Assembly (NCBI GenBank): GCA_964017235.1
Contig: OZ024936.1
Coordinates: forward strand, 49,279,028-49,343,027
DNA length: 64,000 nucleotides
Reading direction: 5' to 3'
Origin: Sabellastarte sp. h YS-2021
Lineage: Eukaryota > Annelida > Polychaeta > Sabellida > Sabellidae
The notes beneath the pieces were generated by a model. It searched no databases. It was not told the origin of the DNA and saw only the letters and a program-made list of their open reading frames with translations. Both the position numbers and the translations under genes were made by a program. The stretch's first letter is position 1. Every line of letters starts with the position of its first letter. Positions 55,765 to 64,000 of the stretch are shown piece after piece.

Positions 55765-55975
55765 GAGCAAGAAATATGAAATTTGCCTCAGTATGTAAAA
55801 TTTGCAACTGTGGAAACTCCCTGTCTATATTCCCTTGACTTGTGGGTAATTCTTCTCATTAGGTCTCCGTACTCCCCTGATAAAAATATGTCAAAAATAC
55901 TGACTATTTTGTCTTTACTTTTTAAAGTGTTCCCCAGTCACAGTTTTCATATTTTTTAATTACTATATCCATATA
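55765..55975. repeat. CAGTATG element, copy 9
   Basis: GAAATTTGCCTCAGTATGTAAAATTTGC-type start (55778), then TCCCTTGACTTGTGG, TCTCCGTACTCCCCTGAT and TTTTGTCTTTACTTTTTAAA, reversed order. Confidence 0.65.
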
Positions 55976-56042
55976 TTGAACCTACTGGTTGATGTTTAGG
56001 GTGGCTAGACTGTGCAAGTCAGTCTGGTTCATTACTGATGAT

Positions 56043-56416
56043 TAGTGTTGGTATCGAATAATAATATGTATATCGATATCAAACCATATTTTTGCCTTTC
56101 ATATCGATCGATATTGAAATATCGGGTCATTGATGTTTTCCGGGAGAGACATTCCAAACTCTTTCTCAGGTTTTAGTTGTTTCCCGAAACGTAAACAAAT
56201 ATGGCGTTTCCGCTTTAGCGGTAAGTGAAAGTTGAAAAAATAATATGAAAACCTTGATATTCTTCAAACATTGTCCTTTATTTGAATGAAAAACACCATA
56301 GTTGTACATCTTAAGCGGTATGTTTCGATATTGATAATGGACCCTACATTATTGATATCAGCGTATTTAGCATGGATCGATAAATATTTCAATATCGATA
56401 AACAATACCAGCACTA
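56043..56416. mobile_element. hAT-type MITE with perfect 8-bp target duplication
   Basis: TIRs TAGTGTTGGTATCGA and (reverse complement) TAGTGCTGGTATTGT; flanked on both sides by CTGATGAT (56035-56042 and 56417-56424). Sub-terminal ATATCGATATTG words are repeated. 374 bp, no transposase. Confidence 0.9.
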
Positions 56417-56679
56417 CTGATGATCTCTGTTTATCTGAGGATACATTAGTATCACATTTTGAAGATGATGGACGTTGATGTACAGTTTGGATACAGCATC
56501 AATAAACCTGCCCTGAAGCAAGCTGATCGTGAAGCTACACTCAGGGAACAGAACCTGTATGGAAACTACTCAAATAAATCTAGATTATATATTAAAAGCA
56601 CCTCAAACCTGACTTTATTGTAGAAAATAAAGTCTGAGAGAGTGTACTTAGTTGGCAAATTAAAGATGGCCCAATCAGT

Positions 56680-57010
56680 GTGCGTGGGCTCAAGTCCATT
56701 AGAAAGTGGGTAACATGCTCACACTGGAATCCGGAGGACATGGGTTCAATCCCAGGTAGATGCATAGTGGCTCCGACACCACTTAAAATGGAGTTCCCCT
56801 GTGATAGGGTCCTTTTTCCCAGTGCAAAGCTATAGAACCCATTGATACATTGATATATGGTCATTCCACTGACTCTGTCTTTTAGTTAGGGTACTGTCAG
56901 TCAACAGAGTGTTTGGGCTGGATCTGTGCAGTCAGAATGGGTCCAAAGCACTTTGAGACTTGTAGTGAAGGAGACATGGCACTGAGTATAAATATACAGT
57001 ACAACACAAT
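56680..57010 (+). repeat. tRNA-headed SINE, family 2 (fullest copy)
   Basis: AGTGGGTAACATGCTCACAC (A box), CATGGGTTCAATCCCAGG (B box), body ACTGACTCTGTCTTTTAGTT, and end CAAAGCACTTTGAGACTTGT then GCACTGAGTATAAATATACA, the kind of end shared with LINE partners. Confidence 0.8.
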
Positions 57011-57639
57011 AATGCTGTATGAATGTCCTTAATTCTCACAAAGCCATTACAATCTTAAGGACCTAATGGCAAAGATAAAGACTGCTTATAGTAAACAGTC
57101 AGAATTTTTGCAATTTTAATGTATTTTATTCACCCTTTTTGTACATATTGTTGACTTTAAGGTTACACTGTGAGGGTGAGAGTGGCAAACCCCTCAGGGT
57201 TATACTTGAACAATTTCAATTATAATATAGTAGATTTTAAGTTCAACATACAAGAGTTATAAAAATATTATCAAAAATTACATTAATTTTCAAATACTGT
57301 CAGTTGTATATAATAACCAACAGCTGTCATATATTCATTAACTTTCTTGGAACTGTTTTGTATCTATCTTTCCATGTAACTATTTTTTCATTACTGTCTT
57401 TAGTTGAATCACATTTTATCTTCACTTCCAATCTTTATAATTAGAAGCTGCTGCATAAGATTACATAGATGGCATTAAACTGCCACAACAATGAGAAATT
57501 CTATGAGTTTGGGAAAGAATTAATATAAAATAAGGAAGGTTCATAAGTGAAGAATTCGACATACTCTGGTGAATCTATCAAATGGGACCTCTGAGTGACC
57601 TGATGATTATTCACTTACCCCCATTGTACACAGGACTCA

Positions 57640-57928
57640 AAGTGCTACTTTACTTAATATCCTAAATGTACAAGTACAGCCCAAGCTCTCTAGTAACTGA
57701 CATTCTCCTAACTGAAGACAGAGACTATAAAGTATGATTGTTTATCAACGTCTCTGGGGTTCTTTCACCTGCCACTAAGATAGGATCCAATGGCCCACCA
57801 TTTTAACTGGTCATTCGAGCCATTATTTATCTGTCTGTAACTGGGATCAAACTCATGTGCTCTGTGTTCTAAGGTGAGTGTGTTACCCACTAGACGACAG
57901 TGGCATTGTGACTCGGGCAATACAAAGG
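57640..57928 (-). repeat. tRNA-headed SINE, family 2
   Basis: Minus strand GTCGTCTAGTGGGTAACACA (A box), GAGTTTGATCCCAG (B box), then GTCTTCAGTTAGGAG and CTTGGGCTGTACTT. Confidence 0.8.
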
Positions 57929-57934
57929 GATGCA

Positions 57935-58165
57935 AACAAGGCTGAAAAGTCTTCTGGTCTACATGAGCGAGCTGCAAAGCCATCAGAGACACTCAGAGTA
58001 GTGCACTCAGACACTCACCCAGCCAAGTACTAATGTAGCCCATTGCTGGTTAACTTCAGTGAAACGGCGGGTAGTCATCCCACTATACTAATTATCATGA
58101 AAGTCCAGTGATCACTAAAAAAGTGATATTTAAAAATATGAACCTCGCTAGAGTTCTTGCTTAAA
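57935..58165 (-). repeat. 5S-rRNA-derived SINE, copy 4
   Basis: Minus strand GAAGTTAACCAGCAATGGGC, ATTAGTACTTGGCTGGGTGA; more decayed than copy 3 but in the same order, lying directly behind SINE family 2. Confidence 0.75.
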
Positions 58166-58239
58166 AAGCAACATCTATACAACTTTAAAGCCATTAAACT
58201 TTTGGGACAAATGAGCTCTACTTTCTGGCTATTACAGGA

Positions 58240-58360
58240 TCATAGCATGAAAAATGTGAACTTTAACACAGTTTATAAAACTGGCCAGTGACTGTGAGGA
58301 TCAAACCCCAATCCCCCACCCCCGCTTCTGTTTAGTGTCAAACAGGATTGTGATATTTAT
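58240..58360. repeat. Decayed CAGTATG-like fragment
   Basis: GAAAAATGTGAACTTTAACA CAGTTTATAAAACTGGCCAG and the following GATCAAACCCC resemble part of the family; weak. Confidence 0.3.
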
Positions 58361-59280
58361 TTAATAATTTTTTCCACATGAACAGAAACATTCCAGTGTT
58401 ATTAGGTAAGTGGGCCAAAATATTAAAATGGATATTTAAAGTACAATACTTGCCGATGTAACTACCCTCACTTAATTTCTTGTCATTAACAAAAAGTCAG
58501 AGAGTAAAGAATGTGTAATTCATTCCTGAAGAAAACCTTATATTTTACAGTTGAATAATGGATAAATATTTATAAGATTTTTGATGAGCTCCTTTATCTA
58601 AACTATTGCAGGATTGCAATGAAATTGGTTTCTTAATTCTGTATTTTAAGTGTTGGTCACAAAGCTTAAGTTTTACACACTGTGGTAAATTTTGTGTCTA
58701 TAAATGTGGAGTAATTCCTTTTTATTAACACAAACCAAGGACAAAAGGTTATGGCTTTGTCGGCAAAAGGTCTCAGGGATTTTTACATTGTCAGTCAATC
58801 ATATTTTTATATTAAACTGAATGTAAAGGCAAATGTGACATGCAAGTGTTTATTTAAGAAACTGAGCAAATATATTTCGGTTTTCGTATGGTACAAAACT
58901 CATTTTTGTAAAAATTCAATCCATTTCCCTGATAATTTTTGTCTTCAATATTTATTTCTTTATCATTTTCAATTTTATCTTTTCAGCTAATAATTAAAAG
59001 AAAATTGAACTGGTATTTCAGGCACATTGAAAAATGCATTTAAAAGTAACTAAGAACTTGTTTTCCTAAGTGAGGTTAAAACATTGAAATTTCAGCTGAA
59101 GAAATCAAATCATGCAAACACAAGTTTAATATTTGATGGATGGGTTTACCATACTATTCAGTTTATCATATTATTCCAATAAATGAAAAAGCAAATATGA
59201 CACACACATATTTAATTAAGAACTGAGTAAATACTGTGATCTTGATACATACTAATATTTCAGTCAAATGAAAAACTAGA
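58361..59280. other. AT-rich DNA
   Basis: Nothing recognised. Confidence 0.45.
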
Positions 59281-59283
59281 CCT

Positions 59284-60170
59284 AGTGCATCGGAGAACCG
59301 ATACAAATTTGTATCCACCGGAAAGACAACTCACCGAAGCCAGTGAACCATCGTTTGACCTTGAAGGAGGAGTGCAAGACCAAATCTGACCACATCAGAA
59401 GATTCCCAGCCCATGATTTCCTATAAGTTGGTTTCACATTACAAACCCCTAGGACCAATAATAAGTGAGTTATAAGCACTTTTTGAGTTTGAATATCCTC
59501 GTTTGACCTTGAAGAAGTGGCCAACTGTCAAATTTGACCACATCAGAAGATTCCTACCATATGATTTCCTATAAGTTGGTTTCACATTGCAAACCTCTAG
59601 GACCAATAATAAGCAAGTAATAAGCACTGTAAGTTTTGCTATCCTCATTTGACCTTGCAGGAGGGGTCCAAGGTCAAATCTGACCGCACCAGAAGACTCC
59701 CAGCCCATGATTTACTATAGGTTGGTTTCACATGCCAAACCTCTAGGACCAATAATAAGGGAGATATAGGCACTGTTAAAGTCCACTACATGGGATACTT
59801 TGGCATTTTGTGGATGACCTTGAATTAGGAGCTTCCAGGTAAAATGTCTGCAAGGTTGTAGAGTACATGTGTATTTATTATACATGTCAGAGAGTCAACC
59901 TTCTAATTATGACAACCAGCCAGTAGAAAAAGGTGGATAAATTTTCAAAGAAATGCCCACGGCGGCCATCTTGTTTTTCAGAATTAGGCTTATTTCGATC
60001 CCAGAGAAGCTTACCTGCCAATGAAGATACTCTGCAAATTTGGTGAAGCTAGCTGGTGTAGTTTTCTGCTGAGAGCATTAACATAAAAAATCTCTACATG
60101 CAGCGGCGGTGGTGGCGGTGGCGTAGCAAACACTAAACCAAAGGATCCACCAGAGGCATCCGGTGGATAC
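59284..60170. repeat. Element with about 147-bp internal tandem repeat and GTATCCACCGG ends
   Basis: Three units starting TTTGACCTTG(A/C)AG at 59352, 59502 and 59648 contain GACCACATCAGAAGATTCCC-like and GGACCAATAATAAG words. TTGTATCCACCGG at 59310 is inverted as CCGGTGGATAC at 60159, bracketing the array. Confidence 0.75.
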
Positions 60171-60630
60171 ATATATATATGTCATGGTAGAAAGTCCAAT
60201 CTGCGGTAGAAAGTCCAATTGGAGTCTCTACCAGTAGAAAGTCCAATTGGAGTCTCTACCAGTAGAAAGTCCAATTGGAGTCTCTACCAGTAGAAAGTCC
60301 AATTGGAGTCTCTACCAACATAAACTTGGTAGAAAGTCCAATTGGAGTTTCTACCGGTAGAAAGTCCAATCTAGGAGATTTGGGTATTGCTCGGGAGTCC
60401 GAAATTTAATAAACTTGTTTAATATTCTAATCTCAAAGATTTAGGTATTTCTCTGCGTACCAGAATGTAATCTTTGTAGAAACTCCATATAAGCTTGAAA
60501 GAAAGTCCAACTAATAGCAGTCCAATTGGACTTTCTACGAAGTTTATGTTGGTAGAAACTCCAATTGGACTTTATACCTGTAGAATTTGAAATTCTACCA
60601 GATTTGACTTTCTACCATGACATATATATA
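60171..60630. repeat. Foldback element built of palindromic minisatellite units
   Basis: Outer inverted repeat ATATATGTCATGGTAGAAAG / CTTTCTACCATGACATATAT (about 30 bp). Inside, a unit AGTAGAAAGTCCAATTGGAG TCTCTACC, itself nearly palindromic, is repeated about four times in tandem on the left; related units lie on the right. Confidence 0.9.
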
Positions 60631-60894
60631 AAAAAAATCAAAGATGAATAATCAGCTGAATATATCAAATTATGGACACAAAAGTTCAGTATCTGAAAGC
60701 TTTACAATGCTGCTTAAAATAAAAAAATCTTAAAATCGTTCACACTTTGAAACAAAACATACTGTATTCTGTTACAATTAATAAGTCTAGGCTGTCCGTA
60801 ATATTCATTTTGCTTTTGATGTTTGCCAATATACACAATATGCATGTAAAGATAATGAATTAAATCAAATAAATGTATGTACCATTACTTCTGT

Positions 60895-61205
60895 CCATTT
60901 GGATAGATAGATGAGGCCATCCCCTATTACCTAAAAGGTTATGTAATTGGCAGCATGTGTTTGTCTGTTTGTTTGTTTGCAAAATAACTCAAAAAATTAT
61001 GGACGAATATGATGAAACTTTCCAAAAAATGTGGACCATGGCACAGGAAATAGATAATTAGATTTCAGTGGTGATCCGGATCACTTTCTGTACCAAAGCT
61101 TTTTTTGAAGTAATTTTTGTTTTATTATTGCACTCATAAGCAATATTGTAGGTGTTGGGCCCTAGCAGAGGAGTGTGCTCTCTGAGTGCTCTTGTTAGCC
61201 AACAA
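60895..61205 (-). repeat. Dispersed repeat (opposite copy of 25562-25800)
   Basis: Minus strand AACAAGAGCACTCAGAGAGC, GGGCCCAACACC and TTGCTTATGAGTGCA; farther left GTGATCCGGATCACCACTG. Confidence 0.65.
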
Positions 61206-61435
61206 AATTCCATAATTACCTGATTCAGTTGCAATTCTGAATGATACTTCTTATTCCACATGCTGTAACCTCTTAATTTTCATTGATAAACTATGAAAAT
61301 GATACACAAGAAGTAGCTATCCTAAATACAATATTTGCAGTCTGCAGCAATATACAGCCAATCCCTGAGTGGAATTCTGTTCAGAAGAAATATTTTGTGT
61401 GCCCATGACCTTCCATTTAACAGAGATTAACGTAC

Positions 61436-61516
61436 TCTCAAACATGTAGATGCCATAGCCAGTCACATCAAACTGAGCCTCACAATCAACATAATGTTCA
61501 CAAGAATGATCAGCTT
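61436..61516 (-). CDS. Candidate exon E (27 codons, phase 1-1)
   Basis: Acceptor TATTTATCCTTAG, 81 nt reading ADHSCEHYVDCEAQFDVTGY then GIYMFE, donor GAGA|GTACGT. It has two cysteines and a balanced composition unlike the intronic background. Phase 1 at both ends does not match the phase 0 series. Could be part of another minus-strand gene starting right of the window, or chance. Confidence 0.35.
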
Positions 61517-61769
61517 CTAAGGATAAATACAGGAATAAGAGTAATTTAGAATATATTAGCTACTGTTACGGAATGGTAGAAAAAATTGCAAAAGTGCATA
61601 GCAGTCACTATGTAAAGGAGCAAAGGAGATTACAGACAGTTTTGTTTGTCTGGGGAAGGTATAATGTTATTCAAAACAACAGTTTTATCCACAAGTCAAT
61701 GGTTGAAGAGTAATTCACACCACTTCATAGAGATTTATCACTTTTAATAAAGCATTCGATAACACATGT

Positions 61770-61920
61770 AAATATCCTTTATAGGCCACAAAGAAAAGTC
61801 TCTAAATTTTGTTTGCTAATTTCATGTTTACAAAATCTAAAGCCTTATTGAAGTCAATAAAATTGGAATGAAAACAAGGTTTTTTCTATTGTGATCATGG
61901 CTTGGATGAAATAAAATGTC
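61770..61920 (-). pseudogene. LINE reverse transcriptase motif fragment
   Basis: Minus strand FIDFNKALDFVNMKLANKI followed by a stop resembles the second conserved RT block (FIDFxKAFD). A 31-bp word ATAAAATGTCTACATTTTTG to its right recurs at 62515. Confidence 0.5.
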
Positions 61921-64000
61921 TACATTTTTGGCATAACAAAAAGCAGTTGCATGTAAGAAGTTCAAGAAAATCTGGCAAAAATTCCATTAATTCACTTTAA
62001 CTTTAATAAACATGTAAACTTCTCTGGCAATAAAAAATAATAACAGGAATATTTGCACATTATTATAACCTTGATACCCCTCATATCTGTAAAATTGATC
62101 TCTTTGATTGCAATATCTAGTATTTATTTTGGGGTATTTTATGACGAGGTTTGAAGACAAATAGATTATCAATGCAATACACTTCGAATAACTTCACAGA
62201 ATAATTTCAGCTTTGAAGTCAAAGATTTGACCCTCACAAAACATTCAGTGCCTTTTTTTGGTGACAGACTTCCAAATCTGATTTAAGGGGATATAAAGGA
62301 TAATACATACATACATAATTATGACTACCCCTTATCATGGAGTTCATTAAATTTTAATCAGCATTAAATTTTAAAATTTAAAGCAACAATGAAAGGTCCC
62401 TCTGTTTTCAATGAAATATGGAAATTTAATATGAAATCAGTATTAATCCATTTTAGCCACTATATCTGATGTAAAGTCTAATTTGGGGTTTTACGTCCTG
62501 TCAAATGGTTGAAATAAAATGTCTACATTTTTGGCAAGACAGACATTGAATAAACACCACATGTTATCACAAGCTCAAGACTCTAATGTACAAAAGCGAG
62601 AGCCTAGTGATTATATGCCTAAGTTTTTACCACTTATGACACATTCACACTGTTCTGGGCAGTTGTAGCACCACTTAATTGATTTTTGGTTCATGATCTT
62701 GTCCTTATTGTTTCATAAATGGACCTCGTACAGCACTTTTAAAAATGAGTCGCCCCTAAAGTAATGCCAGCCCCCAGCCCCCTACCCATCCCACTTTTAG
62801 TAATTTTAGTTAAGCACATGAGAGCCATGAGAGGGTTTTCTTCATTATTTTCATTGTTTTTATAGAAAGCTGAAGAAAGATTCTCAGGAATTTAAAAAAT
62901 TCTTATTTTTAGAAATATTCCTTACTCTGAGATTTTTTCTTATCCCAAAAATCTACTTAGAAAATGTTTGTTTTCTCTTATACTTACAATAAAAATTTAC
63001 TTAGAATTTTGCTGAGAATATATTCTTTGAATTATTTCTAAGAATGACGTTTAAATCTAAGAATGGTCAAAACCTTCCTTTAGTTGAGGATATTATGACT
63101 AACATTTCATGTATTTGTATCGTCTGAATGGAAATAGACAGTTACAGCATAAATATGGTTTCTATGACCAAATAAATCAAACGGACACTTCTGATGAGCA
63201 TGATTTTTATGAGAGGTTTAGATTAAAAAAGGTTGTTCCAAGAATAACAATGATAGTGAATATGTGCCCAGGTGTAAATTCTACATGTCTACAAAGCAGT
63301 TAAAACTATGTATAATAATCATATATACAGTGTAACTTTATATTGGTTCTGTGTCTTTATACTTAAATATTGGTGCTAAATATCATTAAGAGTACATTGT
63401 TAAATATCATTTCTGGTTTGTACAAACATGAATAAATGACACATTTAGTACACCTGTAACAATTGTTTTACAATTAAATATCAGAGGACATTATGACATT
63501 TGTATAAAATGAGAGTTATTACAGTTACACATATCCCTAATATGTGGTTAAGAAGCCCTTTCGTCATTGGTTCAAACTATACCTAGCTTTGCATAAAGAC
63601 ATCTTTAATGAAACATTCTACTGTTTTCTTTTCTTTGTAAACAAGTAAATATAGAAATAGAGAACAATAAAACAAAGATTAGGGGGTTAAATATACATAG
63701 TTTTACACTGTCCATTCACAAGGTATTGTTACTACTTGAACACTGAAAATGAGTATATTAATGTTTTTACAATTTTATGCTTGATATTTAGTCATCCACA
63801 GCGAGTCACACTTGACCTAAGTAGAGGGGCATACACACAGGGAATTTTCTCATCCATCGGATCCACTTAATATGCATAATTAACATTAAAAATTAGTCAA
63901 CAAATTCATTAATATTTCATTAATTATGCCAAGCAGTTAAACTCCGAAAAAGTGGCCAATATCAGAAAATATTTGCGAGCAAGGCCCGTTAGGGCCGACA
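61921..64000. other. AT-rich DNA to the right edge
   Basis: No gene recognised. 62870-63070 has weak inverted symmetry around TTCTTATTTTTAGAA/TTCTAAGAAT words and may be a decayed MITE. The last bases (GGCCCGTTAGGGCC) form a small GC-rich palindrome. Confidence 0.4.

Overview
The window is AT-rich, intron-dominated animal DNA. It holds one recognisable protein-coding gene and a very dense layer of short, mostly non-autonomous repeats. Metazoan origin is secure: a class II DYRK kinase is split by GT-AG introns, and there are tRNA- and 5S-headed SINEs, non-LTR retrotransposon tails, TA-flanked MITEs and a hAT relic. A lophotrochozoan, perhaps a mollusc, is my best guess from the SINE tails (tandem AAAT after a GACGTAAAAC-like core) and the GGTCAAGGTCAC satellites; this is an inference from general familiarity, not a search result.

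Region 1 (1-12456, minus strand) carries seven in-phase coding exons of a DYRK4/DYRK2-like dual-specificity kinase. They give 395 codons plus 2 nt and stop just after the ATP-binding lysine, so the rest of the kinase lies beyond the left edge. Every junction keeps frame with GT-AG sites. The introns hold SINEs, MITEs, a LINE tail and, in the intron after exon 4, several decayed look-alikes of exon 4.

Region 2 (12457-62000) has no further complete gene. On the same strand it holds at least three, perhaps four, short open exons (22887-23015, 31023-31184, 39744-39953 or -40058, 53860-53937). Each begins with a possible ATG and ends in a GT donor at phase 0, exactly the phase exon 2 of the kinase accepts. 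I read these as candidate alternative first exons of the kinase, which would make it a gene of more than 50 kb with several promoters. A different gene is not excluded. A fifth possible exon (61436-61516) has another phase.

Repeats make up much of the rest. They include twelve full and two partial copies of one 225-bp TA-flanked MITE; four 5S-rRNA-derived SINE copies; several tRNA-headed SINE types; CR1/L2-like LINE fragments; hAT, pogo-like and foldback MITEs; a decayed hAT transposase (48530-49530); a roughly 146-bp satellite rich in nuclear-receptor half-sites (27300-28150 and 29160-30450); a 19-20-bp minisatellite organised in 57-bp units (32695-34070) that seems to derive from a dispersed element; and a palindromic foldback minisatellite (60171-60630). 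No real tRNA, rRNA or CRISPR locus was found. Nothing looks bacterial or viral.
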